64,000 nucleotides of DNA from assembly GCA_038380435.1 (NCBI GenBank), contig JAWZYU010000025.1, forward strand, positions 50,042,691 to 50,106,690, given 5' to 3'. Positions within the stretch are counted from its first letter, which is position 1. The number at the start of each line of letters is the position of its first letter. The notes beneath the pieces were generated by a model. The model ran no database searches. It was not told the DNA's origin and worked only from the letters and a program-made list of their open reading frames with translations. The position numbers were made by a program, and so were the translations under genes. Shown in pieces: positions 21,240 to 30,967 of this stretch. The DNA comes from Ryuthela nishihirai (Eukaryota > Arthropoda > Arachnida > Araneae > Heptathelidae).

Positions 21240-21622
21240 TTGGGTTGTTTTACCTCTGAGCGGCACTTTTTTGCACACCATGGGCTAAATGGCCAGGTCA
21301 CATGGACCCCGAAGGCTCAGAGAAGGTTGGGGGAGGGGACTCACTGGAACAGCTGTTGGGAGACAGATGGTAGCCTCCCGTCAAGGCCATCCAGCGTGTT
21401 CTTTAACGTGCACAGGGTATGGCTCTCCCGCACACGGGGACGCGGCTTAACGTCCCATCCGACGGACGGCGGCCTTTCCAAGACCATCGGTGTCCCCTAC
21501 TGACCGTGGGCAGGGCGGGGAATTTTGCGGAGATAAATCTCAACGCTGACCCAGCTGGGACTCGAACCTGGGAACTACAGATTACGAGCCTGGCGCGCTA
21601 CCGACTGAGCCACCCCCGCCCC
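21240..21622 (-). mobile_element. SINE-A copy, full length and near consensus
   Basis: 11-bp perfect TSD ACTTATGAAAG (21229-21239 and 21623-21633). The antisense 87-codon frame is intact. Confidence 0.96.
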
Positions 21623-21633
21623 ACTTATGAAAG

Positions 21634-22124
21634 AATGATATTTACAGTTTGTTCTAGCGTGAGGAATATGAATACACATAGGATGCCTCCGTGTTCTGCT
21701 AGAGTCCAAGACATGAATTATAGTCTCGGCCGGATTTGAATAGAGAAGGTTGTTAATGTTTAGTAACAGATTTTTATATCCTGAACCAAACGTTATATCC
21801 TTTAAAGGAGGGATATGTTTGGGACCTTCAATCGTTTCTCGTAACTTGAGTTGAAAAGTCCAGTTAGTCTCTTACAAAACCATATGATCCGACATTCAAC
21901 TGGAACAATGTCGGAGACTAGACAGGATATGCATATTCAAGAATAAGCAAAAGAAAAGTGGTAACACACACAAACAAAAGTGGCACACTTCTACATAACT
22001 GAAACTTTCACAGATTTAATTCCAGTTTTGTACCTAACACTCCAGTAATTTTTTAACTACATTCTGCTTTGCCAGCAAAAAAAAGATCACTTCTTTCCCA
22101 TAGGATAAGTTTTTCCAAATTTGA
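21634..22124. other. Unassigned interval
   Basis: No recognised feature. Confidence 0.5.
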
Positions 22125-22505
22125 AGGGGCGGGGGTGGCTCAGTCGGTAGCGCGCCAGGCTCGTAATCTGTAGTTCCCAGGTTCGAGTCCCAGCTGGGTC
22201 AGCGTTGATATTTATCTCTGCAAAATTCCTCGCCCTGCCCACGGTCAATAGGGGACACCGATGGGCTTGTAATGGCCGCCGTCCGTCGTATGGGACGTTA
22301 AGCCGTGGCCCCGTGTGCGAGAGAGCCATACCCTGTGCACGTTAAAGAACACGCTGGAGAGCCTTGACGGGCGGCTACCATCTGTCTCCCAACAGCTGTT
22401 CCAGTGGGTCCCAACCTTCTCTGAGCCTTCGGGGTCCATGTGACCTGGCCATTTAGCCCATGGTGTGCAAAAAAGTGCCGCTCAGAGGTAAAACAACCCA
22501 ACCCT
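22125..22505 (+). mobile_element. SINE-A copy with internal deletion
   Basis: Complete head and tail, but the C-rich stretch before CAACCTTCTCTGAGCC is deleted (GTGGGTCCCAACC). No convincing TSD was found. Confidence 0.94.
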
Positions 22506-23238
22506 TATTATTCATTCTTAGATGTTTCTTTTTAAAGGCAGATTAGTTTCTTCTGTAAACTTCAGGGAATGCAACAGGAAGAAAATGGCTTGAAATAATC
22601 TTGTGTTTTAATATTTCCTGACCTTTAACATTTCAAAGACGTGCAACTTAAAAAAAAAAAACTTTCCTCCAATCTGGTATGCGCACCAGTGCACGTTGAA
22701 AGTTCATTATACAGAGATGACGTCATCGCCAGGTGTTTCGAGATGATTGGCAGGAGTCGGAGAAAGGTATGCTGTCAACAGCAGCTGACATCCATCACTT
22801 GGCAAAGGGAAAGTAGTTGGCAAGGAGACAGAGCTATTGTCTCCTCTGATAACCAAGGGCAAATCCCATTTGAGAGGAGAAAGTGGAAAATTGTTCAATC
22901 GCGAATTCATATTATGAAACGAAAGGAAAAGCTTAAGGAATTTGTTGTAGATATTTCGAAGATTTAAGATTTGATAATGTTAGCTGTTAATGAAATTGAA
23001 TCACCTAGACAAGACATGAACTAGATAAAATGAGTTTATATTTATTCTAATGGTATAAAACAGGGAGAAGTGTTTAAAATTTTGTACTATTGAAACCTCT
23101 GAGCAATTCTGTTATAATACTTGATTGCACTACTTATTTCTGTTACACTACTTGGTTACGTAAAAATGCACTTTGCGAAGTTTGATTCATTTATATAATT
23201 AAATGCCCTGTTTTTGAGGCTCTTGTAATACTTTTGGG
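22506..23238. other. Unassigned interval with a 108-codon open frame
   Basis: The plus-strand frame 22641-22967 is basic and has no domain I recognise. TGACGTCA (a CRE palindrome) lies near 22720. AT-rich sequence without features follows. A real exon cannot be excluded. Confidence 0.3.
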
Positions 23239-23333
23239 TAAGGTTGTTTTACTTTAGAGCGGCACTTTTTCTGCACTCAAAAGGCCAAATAGCCAACTCA
23301 CAAGACCTCAGAAGTTCAGAGAAAGTTGGGAGG
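23239..23333 (-). mobile_element. Old SINE-A 3' part, split by a younger copy
   Basis: AAGGTTGTTTTACTTTAGAGCG, then the distal body to AGAGAAAGTTGGGAGGA. It continues at about 23681 after the inserted copy. Confidence 0.78.
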
Positions 23334-23680
23334 ACGGTTGGGTTGCTTTACCTCTGAGCGGCACTATTTGGCACGCAATGGGCTAAGTGGCCAGATCACA
23401 AGGACCCCGAAGACTCAGAGAAGGTTGAAGGGAGGGAACCCACTGGACAGGAGACAGATGGTAGCCTCCTGTCAAGGCAATCCATTGTATTCTTTAACGT
23501 GCACAGGGTATAGCTCTCACGCAGACGGCGCCAAGGCTTAACGTACTATCCGACGGACGTCGACCGTTCCAAGCCATTTTACTGTCCCCTATTGGCTGTG
23601 GGCAGGGTGGGCAATTTTGCGGAGATAAATCTCAACGCTGGCCCAGCTGGGATTGCAGATTACGAGCGTGGACAGTTGTT
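23334..23680 (-). mobile_element. SINE-A copy nested in an older SINE-A
   Basis: Diverged but nearly complete body. The head stops at the GATTACGAGCGTG anticodon-side segment, and a B-box-adjacent segment is deleted (CAGCTGGGATTGCAGATT). Its borders with the older SINE are approximate. Confidence 0.82.
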
Positions 23681-23840
23681 AGGGAGTAAATTGAATCCTC
23701 CCTTCAAAGCTGTCCAGCGTGTCCTTTCACGTGCATAAGGAATGGCTCTCCTGAACACGGTGCAACGGATTAGCACCACATCCAATGGACGACGGCCTTT
23801 CGAAGTCTATCAGTGTGCTTCCTCTCACTGAAGGTGCTTG
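23681..23840 (-). mobile_element. Old SINE-A, remaining middle part
   Basis: GGACAGTTGTTAGGGAG, GTCCAGCGTGTCCTTTCACG and a decayed central domain (CACATCCAATGGACGACGG). It completes the older copy that begins at 23239. Confidence 0.78.
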
Positions 23841-24504
23841 CAGTGATGTTATTGCTTGTTCAGCTTACTAAGAAAGGAACAGAACAGTAGTATAAGAATA
23901 TCGAAATGTATGTCATGTTGAGTCAGGGCATTTTTTTTTTTTTGACAATGTAGGTTAGGTCGCGTATTTGATCAGATAGCTCAGTAAGTGGATGAAAAAA
24001 ATTCCAAAAAGAGAAGTGTATAAGTCCAAAAAATATGAACTATATGGTAACGAAATTATCACTCTTACTGTATCTACACCATGCGCACACCAGGCGATTT
24101 CTCGAGCTCGTTGAACTAATAATTAGATGATTGAAACAATCCTACACGGGCTCAACAGAGCACGCTTTTGGAGAATAATAAGGAAAGGCTTAAGTGACGT
24201 CATGTGTTAGAAGTTGGTTAAAGTGTGGTTCGTTTTGTGCAGATGTTGAATTGTTATGGCCACGGTGAAGTCAGAGTATTGTAAAGTGTATCTCATAGTT
24301 ACTAAACCAAATTTGTTTGATATTACTGAAATAGACTGAACACGAGGTGTTATCTAAAGACTGTGTTTTAAATAATATGGGTAGCGAACTATTAACTTTC
24401 TAGTAGTGTATATAACTATTGCTAAGTGTAAAATAAGTTCCTTTTCTTGATCAAAATATTCTTATGTGTAAAATTTGCTCCACTCTTATTGTTCAGGAGA
24501 GACG
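23841..24504. other. Unassigned AT-rich interval
   Basis: No gene or repeat recognised. One T homopolymer lies near 23930. Confidence 0.5.
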
Positions 24505-24514
24505 TATCATGCAT

Positions 24515-24712
24515 AAAAATAAATAATAAATACCCCCTCAAGCAGCTGCTTGCCATAGAGGTCTGACAGGAGCCTGCCAGTTTATACGCCACAGTAGAAG
24601 GTCTGAGAGGATGGCAGGACCTCAGCAGAAAAACGACACATGCATCCATGCCTCGAACTCAGGTCCCGTAGATCAGTAGCCAAGCGTGCTAACCACTAGG
24701 CCACGGGACGGC
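24515..24712 (-). mobile_element. SINE-B copy, full length
   Basis: Complete from the ATTT-type tail to the head end GGCCACGGGACGGC, with a 10-bp TSD TATCATGCAT (24505-24514 and 24713-24722). The B box side reads CTCGAACTCAGG. Confidence 0.95.
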
Positions 24713-24922
24713 TATCATGCATGCATATGAAGAACATTATTGATAGCCTTAACGGTAATCTCCTCAGTTTCTAAACAGCTGTTCAGTGGATCCGTTTGCT
24801 CTATTTAAATCTGATCTCTTAGTAACCTTACGACCTGATTATGTAGTCAATTATGTTACCCAATATACCCATTATAATTCACCCATTATAAAACCCATTA
24901 TGTTCATTTTTATTAACACATT

Positions 24923-25311
24923 GGGTTGTTTTACCTCTCAGCCCCACTTTTTTGCACACCAAGGGCTAAATGGCCAGGTCGCAAGGACCCCGAAGGCTCA
25001 GAGAAGGTTGGGGGAGGGGACCCATAGGAACAGCTGTTGGGAGATAGATGGTAGTCTCCCGTCAAGGCCATCCAGCGTGTTCTTTAACGTGCACAGGGTA
25101 TGACTGTCCCGCACACGGGGCCACGGCTTAACATCCCATCCGACGGACGGCGGCCTTTCCAAGTCCATCGGTGTCCTCAGTAGGGACTGACCATGGGCAG
25201 GGCGGTGAATTTTGCGGAGATAAATCTCAACGTTGACCCAACTGGGACTCGAACCTGGGAACTGCAGATTACGAGCCTGGCGCGCTACCGACTGAACCAC
25301 CCCCGCCCCTT
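24923..25311 (-). mobile_element. SINE-A copy, full length
   Basis: TSD TTAACACATT (24913-24922 and 25312-25321). The 3' end shows CTCAGCCCCAC instead of CTGAGCGGCAC. Confidence 0.94.
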
Positions 25312-25321
25312 TTAACACATT

Positions 25322-25736
25322 ACGTGACCCGTTAAGTACATCATAATTTGCTCATTATGCAGATCCGGATCCAAGAAAAAAAATAAAGAAGGGGTGGGGA
25401 GGAGTAATAGACTGGATTCCCAATGCAGTATTAACATTCTTTCCTCCGTTTCGGAGGTTTTTTCAAAATTACTTCAAAAATGCGTGAAATTGATATGTTT
25501 AATATATTTTTTTTTTATTTCTATTACCATAACTAGCATTTAAGGATTTTTAGGGGAAGGGGATGGGTATGGTCTCCTTAGCCCATCTTAGATCTTACCC
25601 TGCCATTATTATGCGCATTGTATGAAAAATTGCGATAGGAAGTGAATCAATAGTCTTATCATACATCCTTCGTATTCAGCATGACTGCATTTTACATCTG
25701 AGGTTTTCAATTTTAGTCAGTTCTCAACTCATTTAG
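25322..25736. other. Unassigned AT-rich interval
   Basis: No recognised feature. Confidence 0.5.
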
Positions 25737-26065
25737 TGGCGGGAGGGTGACTCAGATCAGTTTAGTAGTAATCTGCAGTTCCCAGATTCGAGTCTCACCT
25801 GGGCCAGCGTGTCAATTCATCTCCGCTTAAACTTCCAGCCTACCCGTCCGTCAGTAGGGGACATTTATGGGTTTGGACACTCCATGGGATGGGACGTTAA
25901 GTCATGGCCCCATGTGCTGGAGAGCCGTGTCCTGTGGACGTTAAAGAGTATACTGGATGGCTTTGACGGGAGATTACCATCTGTCGCCTAAGAGCTGTCC
26001 AATGCTTCCCATGCCTCCCTCCTCTAACCGTCCCTCAGCAAACCCTCGGGGCCCTTGTGGGCCCA
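25737..26065 (+). mobile_element. Old SINE-A copy
   Basis: Diverged but full-span: head with GACTCAGATCAGTTTAGTAG and B box AGATTCGAGTC, centre GGGATGGGACGTTAAGTC, 3' body fading after CCTTGTGGGCCC. A younger SINE-A lies just downstream. Confidence 0.85.
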
Positions 26066-26095
26066 AGGAATGTGAAACCCAAAAATGGCTAAAGG

Positions 26096-26479
26096 GTTGG
26101 GTTGTTTTACCTCTGAGCGGCACTTTTTTGCACACAATGGGCTAAATGGCCAGGTCACATGGACCCCGAAGGCTCAGAGAAGGTTGGGGGAGGGGAAACA
26201 CTGGAAAAGCTGTTGGGAGACAGATGGTAGCCTCCCATCAAGACCATCCAGCGTGTTCTTTAACGTGCACAGGGTATGACTCTCCCGCACACGGGGCCAC
26301 GGCTTAACGTCCCATCCGACGGACGGCGGCCTTTCCAAGCCCATCGGTGTCCCCTACTCACCGTGAGCAGGGCGGGGAATTTTGCGGAGATAAACCTCAA
26401 CGCTGACCCAGCTGGGACTCGAACCTGGGAACTGCAGATTACGAACCTGGCGCGCTACCGACTGAGCCACCCCCGCCCC
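26096..26479 (-). mobile_element. SINE-A copy, full length
   Basis: 11-bp perfect TSD ATGGCTAAAGG (26085-26095 and 26480-26490). Confidence 0.96.
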
Positions 26480-26490
26480 ATGGCTAAAGG

Positions 26491-26998
26491 ACGGAGTCAG
26501 AAAGAACCATTGCACCGTGCACTGCAATGAGTTCCTTCTTAAGTGTTGCTCATTGCCCCGCCCCCTCAAAAAAAAGGAAAAAAATGTTCATGGTGTCGCC
26601 ACTGAAGTCTGGCTATTATTTTATAGTTTTAATTACATCAAAAGCAGGAATATAATGAAAAGCTGGAAATAGTTTCTTTATCAAAAATAAAAATATTATT
26701 ATTTTCATAATCCCATTTCTAAAAAAAAAAGCTAGTTAACGTCTGTCTAATTAAAACAATGTTAATTTAATGAAATTAATTTTGTCTGTGAAATCTAGAC
26801 ACTATATCTTCTTTTTTTTTTTACTTTTTTCCTTTTACTGTCAGAACATTCCCGAAAGAATTATTCAGCTGATCTACATTTCAAAGTTAATATTATTACA
26901 ACTCCTGTTTACCAAAAAGATAACCTCTCCTCTTAATTACTCATGTTATAACTTTCCTGCAGATATTTAACTTAACCTTTTATTTATATTTTACTTTT
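26491..26998. other. Unassigned AT-rich interval
   Basis: Poly-T and poly-A runs; no gene or repeat recognised. Confidence 0.5.
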
Positions 26999-27175
26999 CC
27001 AGTGGTAGAGTGGTTACCGCGTTTAGCTGGAGAGAAAAGGAATCCAGGTTCAAATTGAAGACAAGACATAAATGCTTTTATTTCTAATTTTTTTTTGGTG
27101 TCTTTCTGCTGAAGTCTCGTCTCTCTCTCTCAACTATTCTGCTTGTCAGACTTCTGCGGCAATTGGGTTTCTGGA
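26999..27175 (+). mobile_element. Old SINE-B-related copy
   Basis: Head GTGGTAGAGTGGTTACCGCG (A-box-like) and CCAGGTTCAAATTG (B-box-like), then TCTTTCTGCTGAAGTCTCG and GCTTGTCAGACTTCTGCGGCA. It is recognisably SINE-B but strongly diverged. Confidence 0.65.
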
Positions 27176-27284
27176 AGACTAATTTCTATTCCTTTGTCTT
27201 CTACTAAGAAATGGAAGGAGGGAGTTTTGAAACCACGAAAACTTCCGCTTTCAAAAAAAGTTTGAATCAATATAGGGCGTTTTG

Positions 27285-27424
27285 CAACGTCGTCTGTTCT
27301 GCCTGGGCTCTTAAAGACGGCCGTCCGTTGGATGGGACATAAAGCCTTAAGCTGTATATATCAAAGATTATGCTAGATGGTCTATAGACGGTTAGCTACC
27401 AACCGTTCGTTTCCTAACAGTTAT
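27285..27424 (+). mobile_element. Old SINE-A, 5' part before a nested copy
   Basis: Central domain TTGGATGGGACATAAAGCC and body to the CTAACAGTTAT segment, where a younger headless SINE-A is inserted. It resumes at 27691. Confidence 0.78.
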
Positions 27425-27678
27425 GCCGATGGGCTTGGAAAAGCCTCCGTCTGTCGGATGGGACGTTAAGCCGTGGCCCTATATGCGGGACAGCCATTCA
27501 CTGTGCACGTTAAAGAACTTGCTGGAAGACTTTGATGGGAGGCTAGCATCTGTCTCCTAACAGCTATTCCAGTGAGTTTCCACCCCTAACCTTCTCTGAG
27601 CCTTCGGGTTCCTTGTGCCCTGGCCATTTAGCTCATTGTGTGCAAAAGAAGGGCCGCTCAGGTGTAAAACAACTCAAC
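27425..27678 (+). mobile_element. SINE-A copy, headless, nested in an older copy
   Basis: Starts in the central domain (GCCGATGGGCTTGG) and runs to AAAACAACTCAA. 12-bp perfect TSD CCTAACAGTTAT (27413-27424 and 27679-27690), so truncation occurred at insertion. Confidence 0.92.
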
Positions 27679-27690
27679 CCTAACAGTTAT

Positions 27691-27817
27691 TCAATAGGCC
27701 CTTTGTTCTATACAGCTAAACCAGGCCACAAAGACCTCCTCGGGGTCTTTGTGGCCGGGATATTTAGCCCATTGTGTGCAAAAGAAGGCAGCTCAGATGT
27801 AAAACAACTCAGCCCTT
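27691..27817 (+). mobile_element. Old SINE-A, 3' part with hairpin insertion
   Basis: Completes the older copy. It carries a perfect 12-bp inverted repeat (GGCCACAAAGAC and its complement GTCTTTGTGGCC) near 27723-27755, next to the position where the old copy at 10188 has a similar hairpin. Confidence 0.8.
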
Positions 27818-28142
27818 ACCAAGTTCATCGATGTACTATTTATCACTGAGGGCACAGTGAACGTGGGCGGAGATCATTCCTTAATAAGATCTTATTGAAG
27901 ATCGATCTCCGTTCTGGCGAAGTTGCGTCAGTTCTTTCAAATTATTGCGATTTGATAAAAAGTCTTCAAGCTTAATTATTTTGAAGTTGTACAACAGATA
28001 GAGTAGATGCAAACTTTTAGTTAACAAGGAATTGGTATTACCTCTGAAGCTTTTAAGAATCGGCGGAAAGTATATAAATATAAAAGCTTACGCCAAAATA
28101 CTTAAGTTTGATAAAAATTTGGCCCTTTCTAAAATTGTTAGG
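27818..28142. other. Unassigned interval
   Basis: No feature recognised. Confidence 0.5.
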
Positions 28143-28533
28143 GTTGGGTTGGGTTGTTTTACCTCTGAGCGGCACTTTTTTGCACACCATGGGCTAAATG
28201 GCCAGGTCACATGGACCCCGAAGGCTCAGAGAAGGTTGGGGGAGGGGACCCACTGGAACAGCTGTTAGGAGATAGATGGTAGCCTCCCGTCAAGGCCATC
28301 CAGCGTGTTCTTTAACGTGCACAGGGTATGATTCTCCCGCACACGGGACCACGGCTTAACGTCCCATCCGACGAACGGCGGCCTTTCCAAGCCCATCGGT
28401 GTCCCCTACTGACCGTGGGCAGGGGGGGGGGAATTTTGCGGAGATAAATCTCAACGCTGACCCAGCTGGGACTCGAACCTGGGAACTACAGATTATGAGC
28501 GTGGCGCGCTACCGACTGAGCCACCCCCGCCCC
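28143..28533 (-). mobile_element. SINE-A copy, full length
   Basis: Near-consensus copy with a G homopolymer expansion near 28420 (AGGGGGGGGGGAA instead of AGGGCGGGGAA). No convincing TSD was found. Confidence 0.95.
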
Positions 28534-28647
28534 ACATCATTATAGAAAAATCAACGATATTTAGCTGGTTGGCCTATAATTAAATACATTTAACCAAGTT
28601 TACAACTAAACCGCTTTCTAAGCCAAGTTTCTAAGAGGCAGAAAGTA

Positions 28648-28785
28648 TAATTGGATTGTTTACCACGGAGAGAGAGTTTTTGCACACAGTGAGCTAAATG
28701 TCTAGGGCACAAGGATTCCGAAGACTCAGAGCTGAATAGTGGAAAGTGATTCACAGGATAGCTGTTAAGAAACAGATGTAAACCT
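28648..28785 (-). mobile_element. Old SINE-A 3' fragment
   Basis: GTTTACCACGGAGAGAG, CACAAGGATTCCGAAGACTCAGAG and GATAGCTGTTAAGAAACAGA match the distal body in strongly diverged form. It is probably continued at 28986. Confidence 0.72.
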
Positions 28786-28985
28786 TCTATATAAAAAAAA
28801 ATATTCTTCTCCTCAAACAGTTTTGCTTCGAACAAAGATGTGACTGAAGCCTGTCATAAACCATGCAGCTTTGACAAACATTTTCAGTATTACTCTGATG
28901 TTCCAGGAACCAATTATATTTCTGACTTATTGCCCTTATCTACCAAGAATATTCCTGACTGGAGATCTGAGAGGAGCCTGTCAGT

Positions 28986-29200
28986 TATGGCCAACCAGCG
29001 TGCTATTTAAATGAACATGATATGGCTTTCTTCTGTCCATGGAACCTGAATTAACGTTCCATACGATGGACGGTGGTCGCTTCAAATTCGCAGTTGTATG
29101 TATATCACTGAAAATAGAGCAGACTCTACAGGAGGTAATGTCCACACAGGCACAGTGGTGGCTCGAACCTTGGAATGTAAAGATATAGAGCGGTTGATCA
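28986..29200 (-). mobile_element. Old SINE-A 5' fragment
   Basis: GGCCAACCAGCGTGCT, TTAACGTTCCATACGATGGACGG and GTGGCTCGAACCTTGGAA (B box in antisense) trace the central domain and head. It ends a few bases before the hAT-like terminus at 29213. Confidence 0.7.
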
Positions 29201-30967
29201 CTTATACCAGAACAATGGTTTTCAACCTTTTCGGTACCACGAACCCCCTTTTGAAGTTCATCCTTTTCTTCAGACCACTTATGAAGTTCCATTCTTTCTT
29301 TAGATCCCTTTATAAAGTTTATTCTTTCTCTGAGAAACCCTTGTAAAGGTCCATTCTCTCTTCAGATCCCCTTATGTTTCATTTGTTCTTCAGATTCTCT
29401 TGTAAAGCTTCATTCTTTCTTCAGAGTTCCTTATGAAAGTTCATTCCTTTTATTCAGATCACTTTATGAAGCTCCATTCTTCTTTAGAGTCTCTTGTGAA
29501 GTTTCATTCTTTCTTCAGACTCCACTGTGAAGTTCTTTTTCTTTTCATATCTCCTTATGAAGCTCCATTCTTTCTTCAGACTCTCTTGCGAAGTTTCATT
29601 CTTTCTTCAGACTCCACTGTGAAGTTCTTTTTCTTTTCATATCTCCTTATGAAGCTCCATTCTTTCTTCAGACTCTCTTGTGAAGTTTCATTCTTTCTTC
29701 AGACTCCACTGTGAAGTTCTTTTTCTTTTCATATCTCCTTATGAAGCTCCATTCTTTCTTCAGACTCTCTTGCGAAGTTTCATTCTTTCTTCAGACTCCA
29801 CTGTGAAGTTCTTTTTCTTTTCATATCTCCTTATGAAGCTCCATTCTTTCTTCAGACTCTCTTGCGAAGTTTCATTCTTTCTTCAGACTCCACTGTGAAG
29901 TTCTTTTTCTTTTCATATCTCCTTATGAAGCTCCATTCTTTCTTCAGACTCTCTTGCGAAGTTTCATTCTTTTTTCAGACTCCACTGTGAAGTTCTATTT
30001 CTTTTCATATCTCCTTATGAAGCTCCATTCTTTCTTCAGACTCTCTTGTGAAGTTTCATTCTTTCTTCAGACTCCACCGTGAAGTTCTTTTTCTTTTCAT
30101 ATCTCCTTATGAAGCTCCATTCTTTCTTCAGATTCTCTTGTGAAGTTTCATTCTTTCTTCAGACTCCACTGTGAAGTTCTTTTTCTTTTCATATCTCCTT
30201 ATGAAGCTCCATTCTTTCTTCAGACTCTCTTGTGAAGTTTCATTCTTTCTTCAGACTCCACTGTGAAGTTCTTTTTCTTTTCATATCTCCTTATGAAGCT
30301 CCATTCTTTCTTCAGACTCTCTTGTGAAGTTTCATTCTTTCTTCAGACTCCACTGTGAAGTTCTTTTTCTTTTCATATCTCCTTATGAAGCTCCATTCTT
30401 TCTTCAGACTCTCTTGTGAAGTTTCATTCTTTCTTCAGACTCCACTGTGAAGTTCTTTTTCTTTTCATATCTCCTTATGAAGCTCCATTCTTTCTTCAGA
30501 CTCTCTTGTGAAGTTTCATTCTTTTTTCAGACTCCACTGTGAAGTTCTTTTTCTTTTCATATCTCCTTATGAAGCTCCATTCTTTCTTCAGACTCTCTTG
30601 TGAAGTTTCATTCTTTCTTCAGACTCCACTGTGAAGTTCTTTTTCTTTTCATATCTCCTTATGAAGCTCCATTCTTTCTTCAGACTCTCTTGTGAAGTTT
30701 CATTCTTTCTTCAGACTCCACTGTGAAGTTCTTTTTCTTTTCATATCTCCTTATGAAGCTCCATTCTTTCTTCAGACTCTCTTGTGAAGTTTCATTCTTT
30801 CTTCAGACTCCACTGTGAAGTTCTTTTTCTTTTCATATCTCCTTATGAAGCTCCATTCTTTCTTCAGACTCTCTTGTGAAGTTTCATTCTTTCTTCAGAC
30901 TCCACTGTGAAGTTCTTTTTCTTTTCATATCTCCTTATGAAGCTCCATTCTTTCTTCAGACTCTCTT

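Noticed and set aside
22641..22967. 108-codon frame as a gene
   Set aside because: Starts in a poly-Lys run from an A homopolymer, shows no recognised domain and is overlapped by an antisense frame. Noted only in the interval description.
28960..28990. SINE-B piece (GAGGAGCCTGTCAGTTATGGCC) just before an old SINE-A
   Set aside because: Only about 20 bp resemble the SINE-B body, with no neighbouring landmarks. Too short to call.
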